Assembly: GCA_964646925.1 (NCBI GenBank)
Contig: CAZYIC010000025.1
Location: 1 to 16,440 of the forward strand
DNA from: GWB1-37-8 sp964646925
GTDB lineage: Bacteria; Patescibacteriota; Microgenomatia; Levybacterales; UBA12049
Length of the DNA: 16,440 nucleotides
Reading direction: 5' to 3'
The translations under genes were made by a program, and so were the position numbers. The first letter of the stretch is position 1. Each line of letters begins with the position of its first letter. The notes below the pieces were generated by a model. It saw nothing but the letters and a program-made list of their open reading frames with translations, searched no databases and had not been told where the DNA came from. Shown in pieces: positions 1 through 6,588 of this stretch.

Positions 1-77
1 TTGCAATATTTTCTTGAGAAAGGAGGTATGTCGCAAAAGTCCTTGACTTATACAAAGTTTTGACATATCAACTTTAA

Positions 78-83
78 TATAAT
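78..83 (+). promoter_or_regulatory. -10 box of the M23-like gene
   Basis: A perfect TATAAT ends 12 nt before the ATG at 96. No Shine-Dalgarno sequence lies in the gap, so the leader would be only a few nucleotides long. A TTGACA at 60-65 is too close (12-nt spacer) to be its normal -35. A TTGACT at 43-48 stands 17 nt before a weaker TATCAA at 66-71, which is an alternative promoter. Confidence 0.5.
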
Positions 84-95
84 AAACTGATATTA

Positions 96-878
96 ATGTC
101 CTTCTTTTCAAAGCGCAAGAATTTTTTAATTATTTTTTTAGTTGGGATTGCGACATTTTTAATTGCTGGAATAATTCGCGATCCGGAAAAAGTCTTACCT
201 CCGGCTTCCGTAATCAAACGCTTCACTAATTCATATGAAGCTTGTCCTAACCCATTTGTTTTTCAGATGCCGGTAGATATTAACAAGGCAACATCAATTC
301 TTTATCCGGGACAGTATAGAGGCGGAGAGTACAAGGCGCATGGGGGATTCAGATTCGATGGCTCCCGTCCTAACGAAATCGTAGTTACTGTCCCTTACGA
401 TGCGCAAATTATTGCCGGAGCCCGTTATCCGGTAAATGACGAGATTCAATACACTTTTGATTTTGCGCATCCTTGCGGAATTAGATACCGTTTTGGACAT
501 TTATTTACTCTCACGCCCAAATTCCAAAAAATTGCGGAAAAATTTCCATTGCCCAAAGGATTAGATTCAAGAACAACAGAAGTTTATCCTTCGATAGAAG
601 TAAAACAGGGAGAAATAATTGCAACTGCGGTGGGTCTCAACGCAGGCGGTCCCAGCGTTTTCGGAGGTCTTAATACTTTTGTAGATTGGGGAGTATATGA
701 CTACAGGCAGAAAAATGAGATTTCAAAAGATTCTGCCTGGGCTGCAAAACATCCGCATGAAATTGAGCATTATGCTGTGTGTTGGTTTGACTGGATTTCA
801 GAAGAAGATAAGGCAAAAGTTTTGTCCCTGCCTTCATCTGATGGGCAAAGCGGCAAATCAAGTGATTATTGTAAATGA
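96..878 (+). CDS. Membrane-anchored M23-like (LytM-type) domain protein, probably inactive
   Basis: The 260-residue protein has a short basic N-terminus and a hydrophobic segment at about residues 10-27, so it is probably anchored with its domain outside the membrane. Residues 78-180 resemble the M23/duplicated-hybrid-motif fold: an AHGGFRFD stretch (H82, D88), then strands, then a FGHL motif (H135), and a typical VKQGEIIATAVG strand near 169-180. Active M23 enzymes coordinate zinc with HxxxD and a late HxH motif. Here the first pair is spaced H-x5-D, and the place of HxH reads NTFVD (193-197), so catalysis is doubtful. Four cysteines (C50, C127, C229, C259) could form disulfides. The start is the only ATG ahead of the hydrophobic segment and follows a TATAAT box. 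It converges on the beta-helix gene with a 23-nt gap. A non-catalytic envelope role is an inference. Confidence 0.6.
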   Translation: MSFFSKRKNFLIIFLVGIATFLIAGIIRDPEKVLPPASVIKRFTNSYEACPNPFVFQMPVDINKATSILYPGQYRGGEYKAHGGFRFDGSRPNEIVVTVPYDAQIIAGARYPVNDEIQYTFDFAHPCGIRYRFGHLFTLTPKFQKIAEKFPLPKGLDSRTTEVYPSIEVKQGEIIATAVGLNAGGPSVFGGLNTFVDWGVYDYRQKNEISKDSAWAAKHPHEIEHYAVCWFDWISEEDKAKVLSLPSSDGQSGKSSDYCK

Positions 879-901
879 ACCCCAGAGCTCTAAACAACAA
901 A

Positions 902-1774
902 CTATTCCGGATAGCCAAAAATTGGAATCGCATATCTGCCATAACGCCATTCACGTTGGCTTCCTTCCGGAGCGGAAATAAAAGTATTGTCGATTGATGC
1001 AGCGCTTGATTTGGGATCGATATAAACACCGTCCCCACAATTTGTAATAGTGTTATTTTTGATGATCTGCGATCCGGCTATAGAAGCTATGCCCGTATGG
1101 CAATCATCGATGATATTGCCAGAGACCTCCTGATTACCGCTAGATTTGAGATCAATTCCTTCATGCCCGGCATCAGATAAATGATTGTTTATGATTTTAA
1201 TATTTGAATTAGCGCTAGAAATTGCACCCCACATCGAATGGCGAGATATGCTATTTTGAATAATACTGTTTGGCTGTTTACCGACAGGGTTAAGCCCATT
1301 GCGAGTATATTCAACAATAACATTATCTATGACACTTCCGTCACCTTGCCAGACTATTGCTTCCCAATCAGCCAGATATGGTTGCTCTGCATTTGATGTA
1401 AAAGTAATTTTTTTGTCCTCTGTTCCCTGGGCGGTTAACTTTCTGAAGACAAAAAGACCAGAGTGAGTAGTGGTATAGCTTTTCAGTCTGGTAGGATCAT
1501 CGTCATTAAAGCCGTCTTTTTCTACTTCGTCTCCCCTTCTTTGGTCATCACCCACTACAAATTTGACAATTGTTCCAGGCAAAACAGTTAAATTTCCAAT
1601 AATTTCAGTGTCGCCGGTAATAGTAATTTTCCCACTCCAAATATGGTTACCTAGTAAAACTCCGCTTATTTTTGCATTTATAGTTCTTGTAATTGAAAAG
1701 AATTTGAAAATTATGAATGCAACAACCATCAATAGAAGAATACAAATAGCTATGGTGATTCTTTTCTTGCTCAC
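902..1774 (-). CDS. Anchored right-handed beta-helix repeat protein
   Basis: This is a 290-residue protein with a strong N-terminal hydrophobic segment (about 7-28) that works as a signal anchor, so the rest is likely extracytoplasmic. From about residue 110 onward it shows short strand-turn repeats rich in I/V-x-N, such as NSIIQNSIS, IKIINNHLS, VSGNIIDD and IIKNNTIT. These are characteristic of parallel beta-helix (PbH1/NosD-like) folds, often found in polysaccharide-binding or -cleaving surface proteins. No catalytic residues can be assigned, so substrate and activity are unknown. Translation starts at a GTG (1772-1774), chosen because it directly precedes the anchor and lies 6 nt after an extended -10 (TGG-TAGAAT). 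The gene converges on the M23-like gene, and the two may both act at the cell envelope. Confidence 0.65.
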   Translation of the reverse strand: MSKKRITIAICILLLMVVAFIIFKFFSITRTINAKISGVLLGNHIWSGKITITGDTEIIGNLTVLPGTIVKFVVGDDQRRGDEVEKDGFNDDDPTRLKSYTTTHSGLFVFRKLTAQGTEDKKITFTSNAEQPYLADWEAIVWQGDGSVIDNVIVEYTRNGLNPVGKQPNSIIQNSISRHSMWGAISSANSNIKIINNHLSDAGHEGIDLKSSGNQEVSGNIIDDCHTGIASIAGSQIIKNNTITNCGDGVYIDPKSSAASIDNTFISAPEGSQREWRYGRYAIPIFGYPE

Positions 1775-1780
1775 ATTTTT

Positions 1781-1786
1781 ATTCTA
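1781..1786 (-). promoter_or_regulatory. Extended -10 of the beta-helix gene
   Basis: Read on the minus strand, TGG-TAGAAT ends exactly 6 nt before the GTG start. With normal -10 to +1 spacing, transcription would begin at or next to the start codon. No -35 hexamer stands out 16-18 nt upstream. Confidence 0.5.
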
Positions 1787-1801
1787 CCAAAGATCAAATT
1801 G

Positions 1802-1822
1802 TTTTGGGGACGGTCCTCAAAA
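1802..1822. repeat. 21-nt near-perfect palindrome (REP-like)
   Basis: Two 10-nt arms (TTTTGGGGAC and GTCCTCAAAA) surround a single central G. All arm positions pair, one as G-T wobble. It sits just upstream of the promoter of the beta-helix gene, in the interval to the LUD gene. It could be a REP-like element, an operator or a transcript-end hairpin; the sequence alone does not decide. Confidence 0.5.
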
Positions 1823-1881
1823 AGCTTTCAAAAGTTAAAAGGCAAAAGTCATAATTAGATTATGATTAGAAAAATGATTTT

Positions 1882-1897
1882 AAATACCCGCGTATTT
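1882..1897 (-). terminator. Weak hairpin downstream of the LUD gene
   Basis: AAATAC and GTATTT form a perfect 6-bp stem with a 4-nt loop, 25-40 nt past the LUD stop codon. On the minus strand it is followed by AAAATCATTTTTC, so the T-run is not immediate. The stem is AT-rich, which makes it a weak terminator candidate for the arsR-LUD unit. Confidence 0.35.
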
Positions 1898-1921
1898 TAG
1901 CAAATTGCTCTTAAAATTTCA

Positions 1922-2539
1922 TCAGAAGCCTAATTTTTCTTTGACCAAAATTACTGTAATTCTGCGCTCTGCAGTTTCCTTATTAATGATCAAAATTTTG
2001 TTAACCGCGCTCCCCGGCACGCCATACGCTCTCCTGGCTCTTTCACTTTCCAAAGGCAAACTGTATTCATAAATTCTTCTCATGCCTTCATCTGTATTTT
2101 TAACAATTTTTTGGACTCCGACCACCCAGATAACATGTAATGCCGCATAAGCATAGGCCGGCAACTGACTGCCTGTGTTGGAAGCAATCAAAACATGGCC
2201 GTCTTGGGTAATAGCGTGCGCGCTCCCGATGGCAAATTGGGGCGCTGCGCCCAGACGATTCATTTCCTGCGCCTGGATTTTTCTATCCATTGCATAAAGC
2301 CTGTCTCTGACCGGGTTAAACTTTCCGTTTTGTTTATTTATTTCTTCAGATAATCCAATGGTATCCAAAGTTACGGAGGTCATTGTCATTACTTCGCTTC
2401 CCTGCGGAATAAGTTCCAAGACTTTTTCTTTGGCTTTTTCACCGCTGTCAACAGTTAGCACTTCTATTCCATTTTTCTGCAAAGCCTGTATGGCATTTTG
2501 TATTGCCTGCGCGTTGGCTAATTTATTCCAGCTTGTCAT
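1922..2539 (-). CDS. LUD-domain protein (LutC/YkgG-like)
   Basis: The 205-residue protein matches my recollection of the LUD family (PF02589): an N-terminal helical lead, then GSEVMTMTSVTLDTIGL (about 47-63), an acidic/basic helix region, and the family-typical ITQDGHVLIASNTGSQLPAYAYA stretch (about 110-132), followed by VVGVQKIV. LUD proteins include the LutB/LutC subunits for lactate oxidation in Firmicutes, but small stand-alone LUD proteins in other bacteria have no established substrate. No iron-sulfur cysteine motifs are present, so it is not LutB. Its ATG lies 2 nt after the stop of the upstream ArsR-type gene, so the two are almost certainly co-transcribed and translationally coupled. 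A role in the response sensed by that regulator is an inference. Confidence 0.75.
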   Translation of the reverse strand: MTSWNKLANAQAIQNAIQALQKNGIEVLTVDSGEKAKEKVLELIPQGSEVMTMTSVTLDTIGLSEEINKQNGKFNPVRDRLYAMDRKIQAQEMNRLGAAPQFAIGSAHAITQDGHVLIASNTGSQLPAYAYAALHVIWVVGVQKIVKNTDEGMRRIYEYSLPLESERARRAYGVPGSAVNKILIINKETAERRITVILVKEKLGF

Positions 2540-2541
2540 AA

Positions 2542-2814
2542 TTAAGAGACTATTTTGCTTATGTCTATACCAATATTTTTTAAATATTTTCTATCTACGC
2601 TATAGAAATGGCTTGCGCCCTCTTTACGTACTTTTAAAATACTTGCGCTAGTAAGTTTACTGAAATGATGGGAAAGAGTCGGCTGGGAAAGGGGAAATTT
2701 ACTTAAAAGTTTTTTGCAGGAAAGTTCTTTTCCGTTATTCAGAATATATTTAACAATATTTATTCTGGTTGTATCGGAAAGCGCTTTGAACAATTTCACT
2801 AATTGACTATTCAT
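2542..2814 (-). CDS. ArsR/SmtB-type winged-helix repressor
   Basis: This is a 90-residue single-domain regulator. The N-terminal LFKALSDTTRINIVKYIL is the classic ArsR opening helix; the helix-turn-helix is at about 35-60 (LLSKFPLSQPTLSHHFSKL), and the wing follows with VRKEGASHFYSV. Metal-sensing ArsR proteins carry a CxC-type motif in helix 3; here only one cysteine exists (ELSCKKLL), so classical arsenic or cadmium sensing is unlikely. A redox or other ligand, or a simple dimer repressor, is possible. It forms a two-gene unit with the LUD gene (2-nt gap). The promoter just upstream contains an AT-rich partial dyad between -35 and -10, fitting autoregulation as is usual in this family. Confidence 0.85.
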   Translation of the reverse strand: MNSQLVKLFKALSDTTRINIVKYILNNGKELSCKKLLSKFPLSQPTLSHHFSKLTSASILKVRKEGASHFYSVDRKYLKNIGIDISKIVS

Positions 2815-2818
2815 AATT

Positions 2819-2846
2819 TAATTATTGAAATATTTGAATAAGTCAA
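2819..2846 (-). promoter_or_regulatory. arsR-LUD promoter with possible operator
   Basis: On the minus strand, TTGACT (2841-2846) is followed after 16 nt by TAATTA (2819-2824), 4 nt before the ATG. The spacer contains TTCAAATATTTCAA, whose core AAATATTT is self-complementary, a plausible ArsR-type binding site. The promoter call is moderate and the operator is an inference. Confidence 0.4.
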
Positions 2847-2878
2847 TATTACTATGCGGTTTTGTTTTTGTCAAGAGG

Positions 2879-3307
2879 TTATGAACGAATAAATTTAGTA
2901 AACTCCGCCCAGTCTTTTCCAAGATAGTGATTTCTCAATTCTCCTGTTTGGACAAACCCTATTTTTTTATAAAACTCAATTTCTCCCCACCCTTTACCTG
3001 TTAGCAGAAACAATTTATGCGCTCCTTTTTCTCTTGCTATCTTTTCTGCTTTTGACATCAAGGCTTTTCCTATGCCGCGTTCTCGATACTTACGGGAAAC
3101 AATTATTGTTACTACTTCCATAACGCCGGCTTTCAATTGGTAGTGAAGCATTCCGACTACTGTTTCATTTTCTAATACGCTAATATAATTATTTTCTTCT
3201 TTCCATCTTCCGGATTTACCAAAATGTTTCTTATCCGTTATTGCCCACTCTTTATCGCTGAAATTTTTCATCTCTGATGTCTTACGTTTTGTTATCCTAA
3301 ACTTCAT
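2879..3307 (-). CDS. GNAT-family N-acetyltransferase
   Basis: The 142-residue protein has the GNAT fold pattern: strand YISVLENETVVGMLHYQL (beta2-beta3), strand VMEVVTIIVSRKYRERGIGKALMSKAE (beta4 plus the acetyl-CoA pyrophosphate loop, R-x-x-G-I-G-K-A at about 88-95), then HKLFLLTGKG and EIEFYKKIGFVQTG, the FY-x-x-x-GF signature near the C-terminus. It probably transfers an acetyl group to an amine; the substrate cannot be predicted. A reading frame runs further upstream from a TTG at 3439, but the ATG at 3305-3307 is preferred: it starts the conserved domain and sits 6 nt after an extended -10 (TGC-TATAAT), and the extra residues look like translated promoter and spacer. It is monocistronic and divergent from the gene at 3500. 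Confidence 0.8.
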   Translation of the reverse strand: MKFRITKRKTSEMKNFSDKEWAITDKKHFGKSGRWKEENNYISVLENETVVGMLHYQLKAGVMEVVTIIVSRKYRERGIGKALMSKAEKIAREKGAHKLFLLTGKGWGEIEFYKKIGFVQTGELRNHYLGKDWAEFTKFIRS

Positions 3308-3313
3308 GAGGCT

Positions 3314-3319
3314 ATTATA
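3314..3319 (-). promoter_or_regulatory. Extended -10 of the GNAT gene (leaderless)
   Basis: TGC-TATAAT on the minus strand ends 6 nt before the ATG (3307), which puts the transcript start at the initiation codon. This box also argues against the longer TTG-initiated reading frame. Confidence 0.6.
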
Positions 3320-3487
3320 GCAAAATAGAGAATTGAAAAAACTGCGTGCAGGATATTTTAATTTTAGGAAAAATTCAGTGAGAATTATTACAAAGATCAA
3401 AATTGACAGAATTTGCTGATCGGGAGTTTTTGTCAACAATGTTAAAGCTAAAAAGTTTTAGAATTAAGAAATGGAAATAAAAAAGTA

Positions 3488-3493
3488 TATAAT
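3488..3493 (+). promoter_or_regulatory. -10 box of the gene at 3500 (leaderless)
   Basis: A perfect TATAAT ends 6 nt before the ATG. There is no room for a Shine-Dalgarno sequence, so a leaderless transcript is expected. No clear -35 is seen. Confidence 0.55.
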
Positions 3494-3499
3494 TCTTCT

Positions 3500-4276
3500 A
3501 TGGGAGTTTTAAGGCCGCCGTGGATTTCCAAAGCTTGGTTTTCGAAATACCCATTTAATTATTGTGATCACTTCGGTAACCAAGAAGTTCTGGCTAGCGT
3601 CTGCAAAATCTGCAAAGAAGATGCACAAAGAAAACAGTTTTATAAAAAAGCCGGAAAAGATCCAAATGACTTGAAGTATGTTCTTCAAGATATTGCAGAT
3701 AATTTTGCAAAAGCGCACAGAATGATCGTAAAAGACGTAAAGAGGCTTGGCATTGATATTAATAATCTCCCGCATTACGAAGATTCAGCGCCGAAACCGG
3801 AAACATATCCTATTTTTACTATCATCAGAAATTACTGTGATTATGTTGAAAAGGTGATAAGCAATCTTTCTGCAGTTCCGGTAGATACAAATACACAGCT
3901 TGTCATAAAGGTTGTTGATGCGCTTACTCATTCACGTAATTACGCTATTGCAAAAACCGCTAGAGCGCTCAATAGCCAATACGAAGAAAATAACGACCCA
4001 CTCATGAAAGACCTTGCAGACTCTAAGACTTCTGCCCTATTTACGTATATTGCAATTGAAAGAAACAGCAGAGCTCTTCTTGCGCTTGCCCGACATAGGC
4101 CACTTCGTGAACTACGAGAGAAACACCTAAGATTTGCCGCGATAAGCCTTGAGATTGCACAAATGTTACAAGATAACTTTTTCCCAGAAGACAATCTTAT
4201 ATACGAAGAGTTTGGTTGTGAGGAATACGATAAGCAATTTAAAAAGAAATTGCGCATAAAGTCCGCTGCTATGTAG
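3500..4276 (+). CDS. Conserved-looking unknown helical protein with a C/H cluster
   Basis: I do not recognise an assigned function. The 258-residue protein opens with an aromatic stretch (PPWISKAWFSKYPFNYCDHFG) and carries C22, H24, C35 and C38 (CDH...CKIC), an arrangement that could bind a metal. The remainder is almost entirely amphipathic helix, including DNFAKAHRMIVKDVKRLGID and a long helical half with many R/L residues (RNSRALLALARHRPLRELREKH), ending in a basic tail. No membrane segment or signal peptide is present, so it is likely cytoplasmic. It begins 6 nt after a TATAAT and ends inside a strong hairpin that also contains its UAG codon. The last codons (LRIKSAAM) belong to a repeat copied at 7372-7414. 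The opening resembles hypothetical proteins I associate with CPR genomes, but that was not checked. Confidence 0.7.
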   Translation: MGVLRPPWISKAWFSKYPFNYCDHFGNQEVLASVCKICKEDAQRKQFYKKAGKDPNDLKYVLQDIADNFAKAHRMIVKDVKRLGIDINNLPHYEDSAPKPETYPIFTIIRNYCDYVEKVISNLSAVPVDTNTQLVIKVVDALTHSRNYAIAKTARALNSQYEENNDPLMKDLADSKTSALFTYIAIERNSRALLALARHRPLRELREKHLRFAAISLEIAQMLQDNFFPEDNLIYEEFGCEEYDKQFKKKLRIKSAAM

Positions 4277-4291
4277 CAGTGAACTTTTGCA
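4249..4291 (+). repeat. Hairpin repeat, copy 1 (also likely terminator)
   Basis: It matches 7372-7414 at 38 of 43 positions, with the first 29 nt differing at one base. Within it, 4258-4287 folds into a stem of 14 positions (one mismatch, one G-T) around a 2-nt loop, with CTGCTA/TAGCAG at the top and AAAGT/ACTTT at the base, followed by T residues. The stop codon of the upstream gene (4274-4276) lies inside the stem. Confidence 0.8.
4258..4288 (+). terminator. Intrinsic terminator overlapping the stop codon
   Basis: This is the stem-loop of the repeat above, ending in CTTTT. Its position at the end of the 258-residue gene fits a rho-independent terminator. The stop codon lies inside the stem, so a terminating ribosome could melt the hairpin, which is unusual. 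Confidence 0.5.
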
Positions 4292-4313
4292 CTAAGTATT
4301 CAATTCGTTTCTG

Positions 4314-4337
4314 CTTTAATGATTTAAATCATTGAAG
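4314..4337. repeat. Palindrome in the convergent intergenic gap
   Basis: A perfect 16-nt palindrome (AATGATTTAAATCATT, 4318-4333) extends to 12 pairs with one T-G wobble. It lies between two convergent genes. It may add to transcript termination or be a protein site; there is no further support. Confidence 0.45.
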
Positions 4338-4407
4338 TAATTAAAATACCTCTTTGTCAGAGACGCGAAATAATGATTTTTAGTTTGACTCCGCCTTTGG
4401 GATGCTA

Positions 4408-4422
4408 TCCGAACCATTCGGA
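4408..4422 (-). terminator. Small hairpin after the membrane-protein gene
   Basis: TCCGAA and TTCGGA form a 6-bp stem with a 3-nt loop, starting 9 nt past the stop codon of the minus-strand gene. No T-run follows it directly, so the terminator call is tentative. Confidence 0.3.
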
Positions 4423-4430
4423 ATTCATAG

Positions 4431-5144
4431 TTATTTAGCTTTTTCCAATGTTTCTGGACAATTTTTCTCAACCCAATTCTGCATATCGGCAGATACTAAA
4501 AAGGTTTTTCCATTCCAATAAGCAGTAGTCTGTTTGTCTTTTTCGACAGTCAAACGTTCAGGACAAATGCTTGAGGGTAATCCTGAATCTTGTGATTGAT
4601 TCTGGCTGGTTACTGGCCGCCAGGGCCACAAGCCCCGTTTCACCATCGTAGAGTAAGTAAAAATAAGACCTGCAGCGCTTAGAAGAAAAAGGATAAGGAA
4701 CGAAAGTGGAATTCCGCACATTGTCCACTTCGATCTAATTTTTTGGAAAATTAGGTAAGGCAAAACCAAAACCAGAAAGTAAACGATCACGAGTTGAAAA
4801 ATTGTCACAAATGAAATGATATTGGAGACACCCACTTCACCTTCGGGGTGCCAGTACACCCACCTTTCCAAAACAAACGCTAAGACAAAAGCAAATAGAG
4901 CGACTATCCGCCAACTCAAAAAGCGGTACAAAAGCCAAAAAAGCAAACCTAAAACAGTGTAAATAATTAGTATCAATCCGAAGTCCGGCCAAGATTTAAT
5001 AATCGGCTCTTTTGCTCCATAAGTGCCGAACACTCCGCCAAAAATTGCGATCACCACCGGCATAACCTCACCGATGAATACCGAACCCAGCATTAAAAAC
5101 AGAATAAAAGTCGGGGGTAGGGTTTTGTCGCCACGCCAGATCAT
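4431..5144 (-). CDS. Polytopic membrane protein of unknown function
   Basis: The 237-residue protein has about five hydrophobic segments at roughly 11-39, 54-74, 79-95, 109-134 and 145-166, and then a hydrophilic C-terminal tail of about 70 residues. With the arginine-rich loops (YRFLSWR, FQKIRSKW) on the inside, the tail would lie outside; it contains two cysteines (C194, C229) that could form a disulfide, and a pattern YWNGKTFLVSADMQNWVEKNCP. I do not recognise the family. The start is the ATG at 5142-5144. No Shine-Dalgarno sequence or clear promoter is visible in the AT-rich upstream DNA. It is the last gene of a minus-strand run behind the S51 peptidase gene, but a 159-nt gap with a hairpin and a GC-rich block separates them, so it is probably transcribed on its own. 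Confidence 0.7.
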   Translation of the reverse strand: MIWRGDKTLPPTFILFLMLGSVFIGEVMPVVIAIFGGVFGTYGAKEPIIKSWPDFGLILIIYTVLGLLFWLLYRFLSWRIVALFAFVLAFVLERWVYWHPEGEVGVSNIISFVTIFQLVIVYFLVLVLPYLIFQKIRSKWTMCGIPLSFLILFLLSAAGLIFTYSTMVKRGLWPWRPVTSQNQSQDSGLPSSICPERLTVEKDKQTTAYWNGKTFLVSADMQNWVEKNCPETLEKAK

Positions 5145-5219
5145 AATGCAATAAAACTGGTAGATAATTTACAATTGCTTTTCAAAAAAAGATATTAATA
5201 TAAATATAACATAAATCTG

Positions 5220-5237
5220 TTATCCTGTTTCGGATAA
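5220..5237. repeat. Hairpin TTATCC/GGATAA
   Basis: A perfect 6-bp inverted repeat with a 6-nt loop lies between the S51 peptidase gene and the membrane-protein gene. It could be part of the end of the upstream transcript; no T-run follows on the minus strand. Confidence 0.3.
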
Positions 5238-5246
5238 AATCAGCCT

Positions 5247-5289
5247 GTCTCCGCCTGACGCTTGCCCGCCTCTGGAGGGAGCGCTGTTA
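5247..5289. other. GC-rich block with imperfect dyad
   Basis: A GC-rich stretch stands out in otherwise AT-rich spacer immediately downstream of the S51 gene. CCCGCC and GGAGGG can pair with one mismatch around TCT. It resembles the GC-rich palindromic spacer repeats known from some CPR genomes, and may terminate the GNAT-S51 transcript. Confidence 0.35.
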
Positions 5290-5303
5290 GAACCTAAATG
5301 AGA

Positions 5304-5921
5304 CTATTTTTTGATGATAACCTCTCCGTCGGGAAGGGTCTTGAAGGGTAATTTATGTTTCATAAAATATTCAACTTCCTTATCTACATTTGCAGATTCA
5401 GGGTGGTCTGATTTGTAATGTGGAGCAATAGAATAATCGATAATATCCAAGCCATCCCAAATAATCTCCGATTTATATCCTTGAGGAACGGTATTAGGAT
5501 CATCGACTAGTTCAAGTCCATGAAGAGTTGGGGATAATACGCATATTCCCGCGCTGTAACCCGCATAAAGAAAATTTGGATCTATATTTTTCTCTTTTAT
5601 AAATTTATCAAAACCGCTTTGCATCATTGCGCGTCTTAAAACAAAAGTATTTCCTCCCCTGACGTAAACAGCTCCGTATTCATTCAATTTTTTGGCCAAT
5701 TCATTTTGTTTACCAAAGTAACCTCTCAAATCTATTTCTCTTGGGAACAATCCTAAACTTTGCAATTCCATGATTGATTGTTTTATTTTTTCTTCCCTTT
5801 GTAAATCATCTACGAAATCCATGGCATTACCTATGACAGCAACGTTTTTATTATTGGAAAATAATTCTGATAATTGATTGGGATTATTGCCTAAGCGATA
5901 TGATGAAAGATATAGCTTCAT
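5304..5921 (-). CDS. Peptidase S51 family protein (dipeptidase E-like)
   Basis: The 205-residue protein has the class I glutamine amidotransferase-like fold of family S51: NVAVIGNAMD near the N-terminus, the VRGGNTFVLRRAM element (about 87-99), and the nucleophile elbow GYSAGICVLSP with Ser123. IAPHYKSDHPES (166-176) holds the probable catalytic histidine. S51 members act as aspartyl dipeptidases (PepE) or cyanophycinases; the compact length and absence of a signal peptide favour a cytoplasmic PepE-like hydrolase, but substrate specificity is not shown. The ATG lies 3 nt after the stop codon of the upstream GNAT gene and has no Shine-Dalgarno sequence, so expression is likely by coupling in a two-gene operon. 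Confidence 0.85.
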   Translation of the reverse strand: MKLYLSSYRLGNNPNQLSELFSNNKNVAVIGNAMDFVDDLQREEKIKQSIMELQSLGLFPREIDLRGYFGKQNELAKKLNEYGAVYVRGGNTFVLRRAMMQSGFDKFIKEKNIDPNFLYAGYSAGICVLSPTLHGLELVDDPNTVPQGYKSEIIWDGLDIIDYSIAPHYKSDHPESANVDKEVEYFMKHKLPFKTLPDGEVIIKK

Positions 5922-5924
5922 TAT

Positions 5925-6410
5925 TTAAAAAATTTTATACTCCAATTCCAAAGCGTCTTTAAGCGGTATTCCATAGTTTCCTATTTCCGGAATCTGCGGT
6001 TTTATTTTACGCGCTTCATCAATGGCATCGGGATACACTTTGGTAATTCTAAACCCTCTTTTTTGGTAGAATTTCAAGGAGTCAATATTATCATTGGAAG
6101 TAACTAGCCAAACGGTTTCCAGATTTTTTTCCTTAGCTAACTTTTTCACTTTTTCGATTAAGGCAGAACCAATACCCTGACTTTCCAGAATAGAATTTAA
6201 TGAAACTATTTCTAACTTTTTATCTGCAATATTAAAAGTCACGATACCGGTAGGTTTATTATTTAATTCGGCAATAAATCCCGGCAAAGCCAAAGCATTA
6301 AAAGGTTTGGAAGCAACTATCATTTCCGATCCCCATGCGTCAATTATCACTTTTCTTATCCAATTTTTATCGGTTTCCGCAATAGGTCGAACTGATATTT
6401 TATTTTTCAT
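5925..6410 (-). CDS. GNAT-family N-acetyltransferase
   Basis: The 161-residue protein begins ISVRPIAETDKNWIRKVI, a typical GNAT beta1-alpha1 opening. It continues with FIAELNNKPTGIVTFNI, LEIVSLNSILESQGIGSALIEKV (acetyl-CoA loop Q-x-I-G-S-A at about 89-94), LETVWLVTSNDN and SLKFYQKRGFRIT, the FY-x-x-x-GF element. The substrate is unknown. A longer frame from 6446 is rejected because the ATG at 6408-6410 lies 6 nt after an extended -10 (TGC-TATACT). It is followed after 3 nt by the S51 peptidase gene, so the pair may act together on amino acids, peptides or antibiotics; that is an inference from the operon only. It is different in sequence from the GNAT at 2879-3307. Confidence 0.8.
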   Translation of the reverse strand: MKNKISVRPIAETDKNWIRKVIIDAWGSEMIVASKPFNALALPGFIAELNNKPTGIVTFNIADKKLEIVSLNSILESQGIGSALIEKVKKLAKEKNLETVWLVTSNDNIDSLKFYQKRGFRITKVYPDAIDEARKIKPQIPEIGNYGIPLKDALELEYKIF

Positions 6411-6416
6411 GATCTG

Positions 6417-6422
6417 AGTATA
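6417..6422 (-). promoter_or_regulatory. Extended -10 of the GNAT-S51 operon (leaderless)
   Basis: TGC-TATACT on the minus strand ends 6 nt before the ATG at 6410. The predicted transcript start coincides with the start codon. Confidence 0.55.
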
Positions 6423-6588
6423 GCAAAAGTGGGATTTTGAGACCATTTTGCAAAGTAAGGCGCAGAATTACCCTTACTTCCCCAGATGGACTACGTTAGA
6501 GCCTATTTAACAGTATAGTATCGATATTATGTATCGTAAAATGACGGCTAATTTTAGCATTGACAATTCTAAACTCTCTTCCCTATGC

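Noticed and set aside
28..63. Mini frame with AAAGGAGGT directly before an ATG
   Set aside because: The Shine-Dalgarno-like sequence is only 1 nt from the ATG, too close to work, and 11 codons show no protein character. The sequence may be chance.
697..981. 94-codon frame overlapping the M23-like gene
   Set aside because: It is a shadow in another frame of the gene at 96-878, with no promoter and no recognisable domain.
3308..3439. 44-residue N-terminal extension of the GNAT gene from a TTG
   Set aside because: An extended -10 lies within it, 6 nt before the ATG at 3307, and the conserved domain starts at that ATG.
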